Positions 22,801 to 33,215 of a DNA stretch of 64,000 bases are shown one piece after another. The notes under the pieces were generated by a model that was given only the letters and a program-made list of their open reading frames with translations, was not told the DNA's origin and ran no database searches. Made by a program: the position numbers and the translations under genes. How positions within the stretch are numbered: position 1 is the stretch's first letter; each line of letters opens with the position of its first letter. Source of the DNA: Micropterix aruncella (Eukaryota; Arthropoda; Insecta; Lepidoptera; Micropterigidae); NCBI GenBank assembly GCA_944548615.1, contig OX155964.1, positions 20,068,653 to 20,132,652 of the forward strand, read 5' to 3'.

Positions 22801-23100
22801 TGTCCATGGTGCAAGACTGGAACGATCTCCCGGCAAATATACGAAACTCGCCCTCTTTACCATCATTTAAGACTCACCTCAAAGAATACTACTTTTCTAA
22901 GAGGAGAGAAAGGTAATCTTTATTTCCACAATGCGCGCATCTACCACTGTGATTAGGTTAGTTATTGCCATGTGGCAATAAGCTCACCTTTTTGTAACAT
23001 TATTAAGTGCAAGTAAATTGTTTGTAACATTAATTGACATTATTTGTAACATTGTTAAGTGCAATAAATAATAATAAATATTATTATTATTATTCTTTTG
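22801..23100 (+). pseudogene. LINE 3' end (ORF2 C-terminus and 3' UTR)
   Basis: The plus-strand frame reads VQDWNDLPANIRNSPSLPSF, then KTHLKEYYFSKRRER and a stop at about 22916, the typical C-terminal tail of Jockey/CR1-type ORF2. Next come a small hairpin TTATTGCCATGTGGCAATAA (22962-22981) and a (AATAAT)n tail to about 23093. Confidence 0.75.
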
Positions 23101-23989
23101 GTGAGTTTCATATAAACTATGAAAATTAAATGAACTTTAATTCTAATTATAATTTCCTGTCGTACAGCTAATATAACTATGAGTATTACTATGAGATCCA
23201 CATACGTATACGAGCATACATACTAAGAGCAAAGTATCTATAGAAATGGTAAAAGAAATAAAAATAAAAAAAAAAGTTCCTTTTTAGCGTTTCATATAAA
23301 TTATGAAAATGAATTGAACTTTAATTCTATTTTTAATTTCCTGTAGTTAAGCCAATATACCTAACAGTATATTGGCAGTAAGAGATCCATATAAGTACAT
23401 TTTACATAATCATTTTACATAGGTATTAATAGTGTGTGGCGGCTTGAACGGAAAAATACGCGCAGAGCATTCATGGAATAACGCCGGTGATAATAAAAAA
23501 TATAGGCACTTGACAAACGAGACAAAGAAAAAAGGTGGCGCGGACAAGCAAGAAAGATTGCGAAATAAACGTCTCGCTCGCTATACAGTGATTATAAAAG
23601 CATAGGTAATAAAAATCGAAGGAGCGGCACAGACAAGACCAGACGAAAGACAAAAGCTGTGACGCATCGCGAAAACAATTCGTGGAAACACGAGATATGT
23701 GTAAACATTGACGGCACGTGTTATCGTACATTTATCTCACATCGCGGCGGAAATGCTACTTGTGCTAATTTAAGTTGTGAGTGTTTCGCGAATTTACGAT
23801 CACCTACGGTGCATACGTTCCCCCACCGGATGTGATACACAGATACACTGTCCTTCCAAAGATTTTTAATTTCCTGCTGATAACCCACTGACACCAAAAT
23901 GCAGCCTCATGCTATATTTGTTTTTAAACAAATTATACCATCGATTATATAGGCTATTATATAAGGTATTAGATTATATAGGGTATTAT
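23101..23989. other. Unassigned, partly duplicated AT-rich stretch
   Basis: TCATATAAACTATGAAAATTAAATGAACTTTAATTCTA-type sequence near 23108 recurs near 23287, a local duplication of about 180 b. No gene recognised. Confidence 0.45.
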
Positions 23990-24300
23990 GGGCTCTCTAG
24001 ATGATCAAGCATGCTTGTCAAGCATCGCGTCGCGGGCTGGGAAGGGATCGTAAACCGCAGGAAATATGCATTTTTTTTATATTTACCAAAAATGCCTAAT
24101 TTTGAAGTTTATACCAGGGAATCACATCATTCATCAATCAATTACGTCTAATTAACCTGATTCCCTGGTAAACAACTACAAAATTAGGCATTTTTGGTAA
24201 ATATAAAAAAAATATATTTGCATATATCCTGCGGTTTACGATCCCCTCCCAGCCCGCGACGCGATGCTTGACAAGAATGCTTGATCGTCTAGAGAGCCCC
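23990..24300. mobile_element. Family D palindromic MITE, copy 1
   Basis: An almost perfect inverted repeat for its whole 311 b. It starts GGGCTCTCTAGATGATCAAG and ends with the inverse CTTGATCGTCTAGAGAGCCC. The arms include TACCAAAAATGCCTAATTTT and its inverse, and the centre is near 24145 (CAATTACGTCTAATT). It folds end to end and has no coding content. Confidence 0.85.
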
Positions 24301-24343
24301 TTAGATTGCTTAATAACATAGTTCTGGTAAATTCACAAATTAA

Positions 24344-24645
24344 GGGGCTCTCTAGACGATCAAGCACCGCGTCGCGGGCTGGGAAGGAATCGTAAAACGC
24401 AGGAAATATGCAAATATTTTTTTTATATTTAACAAAAATGCCTAATTTTGTAGTTTATATCAGAGAGTCACGCTAATTAGACGTAATTGATTGATGAATG
24501 ACGTGACTTCCTGGTATAAAACTACAAAATTAGGCATTATTGGTAAATATTTAAAGAAATATTTGCATATTTCCTGTGGTTTACGATTCCCTCCCAGCCC
24601 GCGACGCGATGCTTGACAAGCATGCTTGATCGTCTAGAGAGCCCC
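24344..24645. mobile_element. Family D palindromic MITE, copy 2
   Basis: Same termini (GGGGCTCTCTAGACGATCAA and its inverse) and the same arms as copy 1, only 43 b further on. Both copies lie head to tail in the ETS intron. Confidence 0.85.
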
Positions 24646-24689
24646 TTACAAAATTACTTTTGTGTTATATTAATTTACCTACATAAACA

Positions 24690-24800
24690 TTTAGTCACAA
24701 TAACCCTGGCGGTATGGTTTTAGGATATTGCCACTTGGCAATAGGCCCACCGTATTGTACTCTATTATGTGTGCAGTACAGTTTTTCAAACAAACAAACA
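24690..24800 (+). repeat. LINE 3' UTR tail
   Basis: AATAACCCTGGCGGTATGG, then the hairpin ATTGCCACTTGGCAAT and a (CAAA)n tail. It matches 49640-49740, where a coding C-terminus precedes it. Confidence 0.65.
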
Positions 24801-24859
24801 AACACTCTAATATTTTTGGACTCTTGCAGCAGAATCACCACAGTTGCGAGGCCTCATCA

Positions 24860-25235
24860 TCAGAGTCTCTCTATTCCGAGATTCCAAGTCTCTTTCGGAG
24901 TGACCATGTTAGTTGACACAATTTCAACGCCCCAAGCGCGCGCGTCGAGCGAGCACATTATCACAAAAATCCGTTCCATCGCGTAGCCTGTGCATAAACG
25001 GGTCAGTTTAAAAATAACTTCGACGGCCGCCGTCCACGGACCAAATTGCAGACGACACAGGCGAATCTTCTTTGAACTTCCCACAAACACCGGCCGCGTC
25101 CAGTCCACCGGAAGCGTCACGATATTGAATGAACTGACGCCTAACCCTCCGTCAGGCGCACCTCTGGGGCACCTGAATTCGGGTGCAATGTGCCTGGCAG
25201 GCACAGGTTTGAAAATGGACGCTATTAACTACCTG
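24860..25235 (-). other. Unidentified open frame, about 125 codons
   Basis: The minus-strand frame is open from about 25235 to TGA at 24862-24860 and is GC-richer than its surroundings. It has no ATG near its beginning. The translation has a mixed, protein-like composition (for example LPVDWTRPVFVG and RLCTGYAMERIFVIMCSLD) but no domain I recognise. It sits in the ETS intron on the same strand. It may be a piece of a transposon ORF. Confidence 0.3.
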
Positions 25236-25324
25236 TATCAGCTCTCCAACGTAAACACTGATTAATACAGAGATGTATACCTACCAATGCAATAAGTGAA
25301 ATTTGATGAAAAATAAATTAATAG

Positions 25325-25990
25325 TTTAAAAAAACACTAAAAACACTCATTTATAAATGCACGTAAAAACCAAAAAAGTCCGTTACGTGACCTTTCTCAC
25401 AAGTGCAAACACGACTATGATACGACTTTCCATCATGGAATGCCAGTTCCTGTCTTCCGGCTTCATCATCAGACCTTGAAACTTAATCGTGGTCTAAGTT
25501 CATTACAAGACCTTTCTAACAAGTCCAAACACGGCTATGATACGATATTCCATCATGGAATGCCAATGCCTATCTTCCGGCTCCATCATCAGACCTTGAA
25601 ACCTAATCGTGGTCAAAGTTCATTCCAAGACTTTTCTAACAAGTCTAAACACAGCTATGATACGATGTTCCATCATGAAATTCCAATTCATATCTTCCGG
25701 CTTTATCATCAGACCTTGAAACCTAATCGTGGTCAAAGTTCATTCCAAGACTTTTCTAACAAGTCTAAACACAGCTATGATACGATGTTCCATCATGAAG
25801 TTCCAGTTCATATCTTCCGACTCCATCATCAGATCAGTTCGACAGTACCATATTATTGTATTGTCATCAGAACTACATACAGCTGCCAATTTTCATGGCG
25901 CTACGATCCTTGGAAGATGGTTAAATTAGTTACCTTAGATTCCATTACATAGTTACATACAGGTCGACCTAATAAAAGCGTGTTAAAAAT
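25325..25990 (+). repeat. 120-bp tandem array (about 3.5 units) in a dispersed element
   Basis: Units end in CATCATGGAA or CATCATGAAA at 25440, 25560, 25680 and 25800, exactly 120 b apart. Each has TCATCAGACCTTGAAAC, AAGTTCATTnCAAGAC and AACAAGTCnAAACAC blocks. Because 120 is divisible by three, one frame (25440-25952, 170 codons) stays open and encodes about 3.5 repeats of 40 residues containing FRLHHQTLK and FSNKSKH-type segments. The flanks match 150-490 in reverse, where only one unit is present. Confidence 0.85.
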
Positions 25991-27471
25991 ACGTTTAATT
26001 ACAATAAAAGTAAAAAAAAAACAAATAGTAATCAAAATGTCGAAATAGACACACTTCAACATATTCATTCTCAAACATTTAAATGAGGTAAAAAATAATT
26101 ACTATAAGGTTACTTAAAAAATAGCGTTATTACATCATAAAATGAGACAAACAATTATGATAGAATGCATAGACAATTAGCATCTTAAAAAGTTTAAAGA
26201 TTTGACGATCGGGCACAATGAGCCTGACAGGCCATGGACGATGGTACTACTCTCCACGACGTCGGGTAAGAAACTGATTAGGGGAATTCAATGCGAGGCA
26301 GAAAGGTGCTGGAAGGAGAGGCATCAGACGTCGCTCTGGCGGAGGGTCATGTAAAAGTTTGCGCCCGACGGAGGGTTAAAGACAAAGATTAGCGGCTATT
26401 TTAAATGAAATGTCGCAGATGTGCGTAACGAAAATGTAAGCTTTGAAACCGTTGTCAAAATGTTGGTTTTTAGTTAAAAAAATATTTATATATTTATTTC
26501 TACTAAACCCATAAAATGTATGTTTGCTTATTAACTGGCAACGCTACGTTTTAACGACAAAGGAAACAAATGACAGGTTGCCCTCCGCCATTTTGTGCGA
26601 TATTCAACCGGAACGAAAGAAATTCGATAATTTGCGCGGCTCTTTTCCGCCAGACGGTTAAAAAGATAAGAAGGTCGTGTCTGTCGTGATAACTATTTCC
26701 GGTGTATTGTTAAACCGCTGCTTAGCGGTAATTAACAGATTAGGACGACCAGTGGAAGCCGCGATATTGGCACGCAAACGATTAGGGCTATATCGTCGTT
26801 TTAAAACAGAAATTCACTAGATAAGTGACAAACATCGATATATTCGCTAGATATGCCCTCAGATACAAATAAGTTGGCTCCAGATATCCATTGCTCGTAA
26901 ATAATGTGACAGGGAGAGCAATAAATTGAATAGTATACTAGAGAATAGAGCGACAATATCCTTCGCGGCAGCTCTCACACCGGAAACGATCGGCTGTCTG
27001 CCAGCGGACTGTGACCAAACTACAGTGACCGGCTTTCAGTAGTGGTTTTGAAGTGGGATATTTCGAGTGCGAAAGGCCTACCTAGAGGATCATATAGGTA
27101 CTATGGTGACTAAACGCATCGATTTAATATATCGATGACAAAGCGACATTTCACGCACGACAGTTATTGAAAATTGGTAAAAAAAATCTAAATATTACTA
27201 TAATAAAAGGAAAATTATTATTGTACATATTTTTTCATTGGAATTAACAATTCAAATTTAATTTTATTGTGATTGTGATATGAGTGACGTGGAGTTTCAA
27301 ATTATTCAGTGGGGCACAACCTGCCTTTTAGACGTACAACATTTTTTTTAAACAAGATTAGGTACTTGCAGATACTCCTATTTTAAAAAAAAAGGTTAAC
27401 TAGGTAGTAGGTAGGTAAAATTATCTCAGTAATACAATTAAAAATTAAAGGGAAAATAAATAATAGTTAAT
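25991..27471. other. 1.5-kb stretch without a recognised gene
   Basis: Somewhat GC-richer at 26210-26400 and 26580-26780, with no frame of note. A G-rich word GGCGGAGGGTCATG (26339) and a related GACGGAGGGTTA (26369) recall an inverse word near 25140. Confidence 0.35.
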
Positions 27472-27785
27472 GGGCTCTGTTGCGTTTCTTCATGAACTAA
27501 AATAGGAACTTAGTTCAACCGCACGAGACAGAGCGATACGTTAGAGCGGAATATGAAATGAACTATCGTCGATTTTCCCGCACCAAAACTACCTGTCGAA
27601 CTTATAGAACCCGAATAAGTTTGAAGACATTTCGTGCGGTGTTAGATTTAGCTACTTTATCATCGGTGGGTAGTTTTAATGCGGAAAAGTGACAACAGTT
27701 CATTTCACATTCCGCTCTGACGTACAGCTCTGTCTCGTTCGCATGAACTAATTTCCGATATTAGTTCAAAAGAAACGCTTGAGTT
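27472..27785. mobile_element. Family E foldback MITE, copy 1
   Basis: Arms GTTGCGTTTCTTCATGAACT and the inverse TTCAAAAGAAACGC. Inner words pair too: CGAGACAGAGCGATACGTTA against TGACGTACAGCTCTGTCTCG, and CCCGCACCAAAACTACC against GGTAGTTTTAATGCGG. About 314 b long; the whole element can fold. Other copies lie at 36149 and 39466. Confidence 0.8.
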
Positions 27786-28008
27786 GTTGAAGAACTTGAC
27801 TGTGCATTGTCTTTTGACAAATTTCTAGACATTGCGATACGTTACAGGGTGACAAGATGCCAAAGGGCGTTATATCTTATGAATATTCACATACGACTTT
27901 GATATACGACATACGAATGTTTATGTATGTTAACACTTTCCTTCATAAACTTTTCATCTGTGTTCTTGTTCGCGGACTCGTTTACGCGTAATCACGAATT
28001 GAAAATAT
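27786..28008. other. Short unassigned spacer
   Basis: AT-rich. Nothing recognised. Confidence 0.4.
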
Positions 28009-28016
28009 CGCATAGC

Positions 28017-28953
28017 CAAGGCCGTGCCCAGATTTTTTTTTCGGGGGGGGTCCAAAAAAAAAAACCGGCTTATTCAAATTCAATTTTATTACCCTTACAT
28101 TATGACGGGAGAAGCCCGCCACTGAAAATACTGTAGGTACTAACTACTAACTAACATTTTCGTTTTCAAACCTAAAAACCTACAGATTTTTTTATTATAG
28201 TCCTATTTTTATTTATACACACCATCCACCACGTCCTATTAGGCTTTTAGCTTTATTTTAGAGTAATTTGCAGCAAAACAACATGACTGACTGACTACTG
28301 CCGCGGCAACAGGAACAACATCGTCGTCATTATCAGTTTTTTAAATTATTTTAGGTAACTGTTCAAACATTAGACGTATCACGTACGTCAAACGTTTGTT
28401 ACACCGTCTAATAGCAGGGCGCTGGCCATGCCAATCGTCCAATAATTGACTCAAGCGATGGAGACAAACATTTGAGTCTTGAGTCTTTTGACAGCTCTAC
28501 GCTCTGTTCGATATGAGTGGAACGGATGGATATGAAACTCACTTAAAACATACCAGTGAACGCCCTAAAATTGCTCGAAAACGTTCTAAGCGCTGTCCGC
28601 TAACAGAGCTTTTGATGATATGACGAAGCACGACGCTGAGATGAATGCGAGTGTCCAACTCTACTAGTTGACACTTGACTGAGCGGGATTTGCCGGTCCG
28701 ACATCAAGGGTCTGTTATCATATAGATTTCTACTGTCACTGAATTATCGTACTGCTGTTATTTCTTCCTCGATTTTAACTCAATAACATAGCTTAGCGGA
28801 ATACCCCTAATGTATTTTTTGCACCCAAAAATCGATTTTATCTAGTGTAAATCTATTTCATTTTGGAAAGTCGATTCTATCTAGTGTAAATCCATTTCAT
28901 TTCGGGGGGGGTCCGGACCCCTCGGACCCCCCCCCCCCCTGGGCACGGCTATG
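28017..28953. mobile_element. hAT-like element, 937 b, no transposase seen
   Basis: TIRs CAAGGCCGTGCCCAG and the inverse CTGGGCACGGCTATG, each next to a G- or C-run with GGTCC. Flanked by a perfect 8-b duplication CGCATAGC (28009-28016 and 28954-28961). The interior is AT-rich with many stops, so it is non-autonomous or decayed. Confidence 0.8.
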
Positions 28954-28961
28954 CGCATAGC

Positions 28962-29946
28962 GTTTGATTTTTGCACGTTTACTATCACCCTTATTGTATG
29001 TGTCTGAACAGGTCTAAACGGTATCTACATCTACAAATTAAAAAAAAATCTTGATTCCTCTAATGATGAATGGAACCTTCAGACAGGTAAAGGGGAAACT
29101 TCACACATAATTGCATAAGAACTTCTACTGCCATTTTTTAAGCTGTAAAACGCGTTGTCCATTATTAAAAGTTACGCTTTCAGAACCACATCATGACATG
29201 ACCGCCATTTTTTATACTCTGTTTAAATTGTGGCGGCCAGATTTTAAACATACAATTTCAAGAGCTATGTAGTTGCATAGAATCCCAAATCAAAGATGAA
29301 TGATGTGAAGCTGACGGTACACGTTACTTCATACATCTCCTTGGTTCAGATGAACTGAATACCACTTCGCTTCAATGTTTTGGCATACCTACATATTGGG
29401 ATTCCGAAGATTTGCTTGTAGCAAGAGCGGGGAGGATATCAACGATACATGTGATTATGTAGTTATAATGACAATAACAGGGTCACTCTTCATCAGTTGG
29501 CTCAATTATTTTCAGAATTTTATAATGCCTATTTTCCGATTCAAAGAAGTGCTTAGTAAAAGTGGCAGAGATTCCATTTGACCCCAGAAATTGCTCCTCA
29601 ATAAAAACACTATCTTTTGTGCGGCCAGCTTTACAGATGTGACGATGTGTGACGATATTGGCCGAATGCGTCCGAGGCCGAAGGTCGACCGCGCGACGCG
29701 ACACGTGCGTCCGTCCGAGAAGCGACGAGGCCACGACTTGTATAGTACCTATAAGATGACAGCGACATATTTTGTATTTTTCAGAACCACAGAAGGATCC
29801 TTATTTTGGCCTTAGATCCCATTTGTGCTATAATATTCAAATTAGAAGTGGTATATCAGCATAATATTAGATAGGTAAGTATGTTGATATCAATTATTCG
29901 TTCAAACAAACGTTCAATTTATTCAGGTTCAAGCAATATCAATCAA
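28962..29946. other. Unassigned stretch; one 83-codon minus-strand frame
   Basis: A GC-richer patch (29640-29745) carries a minus-strand frame from 29734 to 29483 whose C-terminal half (HFFESENRHYKILKIIEP) is protein-like but unrecognised. It has no adjacent splice pattern that I would defend. Confidence 0.3.
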
Positions 29947-30050
29947 GGGTGATACTTGAAAAATTTTGCATGTCAAATCTGTCTATGGTCCATTTGATTT
30001 ACATAAGCCAGACAGATTTAGCATGCTATTTTTTTCAACAATAGGCTCAA
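29947..30050. mobile_element. Family F short hairpin MITE
   Basis: GGGTGATACTTGAAAAATTT faces TTTTTTTCAACAATAGG, with GCATGTCAAATCTGTCT pairing with AGACAGATTTAGCATGC. Same termini as the 1.2-kb element at 49984-51190. Confidence 0.6.
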
Positions 30051-30544
30051 AGGTCGTCGGTTTTTTCAATGATATTGTAAAGCGAGTTCAACTGAAGTTG
30101 ATGTTTTGGGATATGTAAAGCGATTCAATGTCAGTTCAATGCTTGGATTTTGATTTATAGAGACGGAGGATATGTTTGTCTCGCTCTAATGGTGTCAGCT
30201 GTCACTGTTTAGGTTACAAGGTTGCATGCATCCTTATCGCTAAGAGGATTGAAAATTACTTTGAAGGAAACCAACAATTGAGACCACCTCGCACGCACGC
30301 ACACAGCCAACACAAGTTTAATGACAGCTAGAATGACAAAATGGCTGGCGGTCGTCAGCTGATCGCATGCCAGGTCCTTTATCCAGGCGGACAACAGCTG
30401 CGGCGGGTGACTTACGGTTCTTTCAACTCCACTTGCTAATGGTTAGATTCTACAACTTATATAAAGTCAATCAAAAATAAAGCAATTTTAATATAATCTG
30501 AAGGAATTTGCATCTAAAAACTGTTCAATAATATTAGTCTTAAT

Positions 30545-30712
30545 GGGGGGGAGGGGGGGGGGGGGGCATTCTTGTCTGGGGGGGGGGGGGGGGTGGAGAT
30601 GATTGTTGTTCGGGGTAGGGGGGTGATTCTTGGAAAAAAATGCATGCTCAATTTTTCTAAGCTCCATTACATGGGGTTTAGATAAATTTAGCACGTTACC
30701 TTTTTCAAGATC
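30545..30712. repeat. Long G runs and a family F fragment
   Basis: Two G runs of 14-17 (30555-30568, 30579-30593) are followed by GGGTGATTCTTGGAAAAAAA (30620) and a TTTAGCACGTTACCTTTTTC inverse end at about 30705, the family F arms. Confidence 0.55.
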
Positions 30713-31030
30713 CCACGTCCGCAAAGTGATCCCACGTACGCAACGCATTATAACATCTACAGATCTACAGGTTGATTTTATAACTTTGGCGTCCTCTATT
30801 GCCTTTGCTTTCGGTCTGATTTAGAGAACTATAAACGATTTTAGTTCGGTAGATCAGCTCAAACTACAAAGTTAAGTCAAAAGATAACTACAAAGTTACA
30901 AAATCACTCTGCTGCAGGGGGATTCTATAACTTTGCCGTTCTCTATTTCCCTTCCCTTTCGCGCAGATTTAGCGAACTCAGCGAAAGCGAAGTCAATAGA
31001 AAACGCCAAAGTTATAAAATCACCACCGCT
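30713..31030. repeat. Inverted-repeat debris
   Basis: GATTTTATAACTTTGGCGT (30773) and its inverse ACGCCAAAGTTATAAAATC (31003) bracket sequence sharing words with the palindromic cluster downstream. Confidence 0.5.
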
Positions 31031-31746
31031 GGACCCTTGAATTTGCATTAAAACAGATGACTTAGAAACACACTTATCATACGCAACCATTGCGTATGAT
31101 GTGTGTTTCTAAAGGGTCCGGTACACTAGTCCTACTTACGCAACGTACGCAACGCATTATTGACATCCGGTCCTTGAATTTGCATAAAAGCAGATTCACT
31201 TATCCCAGGCAACGTTGCGGGTGTCTGCTTTCATGCAAATTCAAGGGTCTGATGTCAATAATGCGTTACGTGCATAGGATAAGTGTGCCAGACCCCTAAA
31301 TCATCTGTTTTCATTTCATGCAAATTCAAGGGTCCAGATGTCATAATGTGTTGCGTAAGTTACGTACGTGGGATCTGTCAGGCTCTGCCTTAATGGTGCC
31401 GGCACACTAGTCTTACGTACGCAACGTACGCAACGCATAATGACATCTGGCCAGTGCAGGATTTACGTATAAGCTAGCCAAGTTATAGATTAAGCCCCCC
31501 ACTTTCTTGGGGGCCCCCAAAAAAATGTCCGAGTGAGCCATTGTCATATATACTTAAATATACTACAGCAATAGCTCAAATAGCTTAGGGCCTAATCAAG
31601 TCTGGCTCTTGAATTTTAATGAAAGCAGACACACTTATCGACTTATCGCACATAACGCTGCGTGGGATAAGTGTGTGTGCTTTTATGTAAATTCAAGGGC
31701 CAGATGTCATAATGTGTTGAGTACGTAGGTCCAGTGTGCTGGACCC
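31031..31746. mobile_element. Cluster of nested palindromic MITEs
   Basis: At least three hairpin units share GTACGCAACGCATnATGACAT and TTCAAGGGnCnGATGTCA arms: one centred near 31088 (TTAGAAACACAC... / ...GTGTGTTTCTAA), one at about 31115-31295, and one at 31394-31746. The last is interrupted by a hAT-like MITE (31452-31598). Confidence 0.7.
31452..31598 (-). mobile_element. hAT-like MITE inserted in a palindromic MITE
   Basis: Starts CAGTGCAGGATTTACGTATA and matches the inverse of 51416-51601 (GGGGGCCCCCAAAAAA, TGTCCGAGTGAGC). Host arm sequence ATCTGGC|CCTTGAA is split by it, with an imperfect 8-b duplication (CATCTGGC / AGTCTGGC). Confidence 0.7.
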
Positions 31747-32524
31747 CTTTTTGTTCTGTTCTGTTCTGCTATGTTGTTTAGCATCAGCCGTCGCTACACG
31801 CGTTGTTTTGTGCACCACTCCTGCGCATATTATTATTCGGAATCGCGTATCGCTTGTTGTGATATGCTAATTGCAGTCTGTCGGATTTCTGCTCGGTCGT
31901 GTCGGTTGAAGTGGGACGCCAGCGAAAAAATTGAAGCCAAGCGAAAAAAATCTGTCGACATTGCCGCGCGACGGGCGTTCGACCGGCAAGTACCTATACT
32001 CAGACGTATACCTAACGCTCGTCGGGTACAATAATAAAAATATATGACCGGCAAGGTGAAGGACACGCGGTGTACCTAATCGCTCGCAGCCTCGGTCATG
32101 TGGTCCGCGCGTGACTCCCAACATAATGGGGCCGACCCGAGCCGAAACGCTTTTTGTTACACAGGTAGGTATATAATAACTACACTTGGCGAATCGCGCA
32201 AAAAAAGGTAAACCAGTTTCGGATCATATGCTGATTTAAAAATACTTCGGATCGGACCTGCGATTCGAGACTTTATACTACCCAGCCAAACGAAACTTTG
32301 TATTAATGCAGTTGGGCAAACTCGTCTACATTGCAGATATTTTAATGTCACTAAACTATAATCATCATACCGATTCCGAATCTGTAAAATTTTAGCTCTA
32401 TCTTTATAAATAAGCGACATATAGGCGTTTGAAGACGCGTAAAACACCTATATGGCAACAGGTTGTTTTTTCAAACAATTCGTTAACACCTATATGTATA
32501 TGGCGGTAGGTTGTTAGTTTTTTA
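31747..32524. other. Unassigned stretch
   Basis: GC-richer at 31780-32130, with an 87-codon plus-strand frame and overlapping minus-strand frames, none recognised. A TTCTGTTCTG repeat lies at 31751. Confidence 0.35.
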
Positions 32525-33215
32525 ATGACTTCGTCAATTCATTCAACTATATGGAGTCATTGCCGAGAAGCACGGTATCAACACCCTCCGACATGTCAAG
32601 TCGACGATACGAAAGAGCTATAACAAAGGCTTTCTGAAACTGAAGATATTAACAGAAGCGAGATCAAACTCTTGATCATAGACCGAACTGGCAAATTCGC
32701 AGATGTCGACACGGTCGAGAGCGTTGTTATAAATCCGGGCCAGCAGAGAGCAAAGATCCAAATCGAACTCCCGGACTGCAGAATGTAGAAATATGTACTT
32801 AGATACTAATAAATTCTCTTAATGGCGATGATAAAATTGAAGTCGCCAATATAACACCAATGAAACAAACAGTTTTCAATAGAAGACCAATGAAATAAAT
32901 TTCCATGTTTTGATGACTTCGTCAATACATTCAACTATATTAAGTCATTAACGAGAATCACGGTATAAATGATGATACGATGATACGAAAGAGCTAAAAC
33001 AAAAAAAGCCGACTTCTGAAAGTTAATATATTAAAAAAAGCGACATCAAACTCATGATCATAGACCAAGCCGACAAATTCGCAGATGCCAACACTGTCGA
33101 GAGCGTTGCAATTGCGGACATTGTAATAGATCCGGGCCAGAGAGTGGCCAAAGATCCAACTCGATCTCCCAGACTGCCAAATGGAGAAATATGTAATTAC
33201 TTATAAATTATCTTT
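32525..33215 (+). pseudogene. Tandemly duplicated fragment of an unidentified protein-coding sequence
   Basis: Two copies (about 32525-32800 and 32913-33205) of a segment with coding-like content. In copy 1 one frame reads YGVIAEKHGINTLRHVK followed by STIRKSYNKGFLKLKIL. After a frameshift it continues DRTGKFADVDTVESVV and INPGQQRAKIQIELPD before a stop at about 32787. Copy 2 keeps the same words with more changes and extra stops. I do not recognise the family. The decay suggests a dead gene or transposon ORF fragment. Confidence 0.45.

Noticed and set aside
25380..25900. CRISPR-like array
   Set aside because: Units are 120 b, contiguous and similar over their whole length with no unique spacers, and the DNA is animal. 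It is a minisatellite within a dispersed element.
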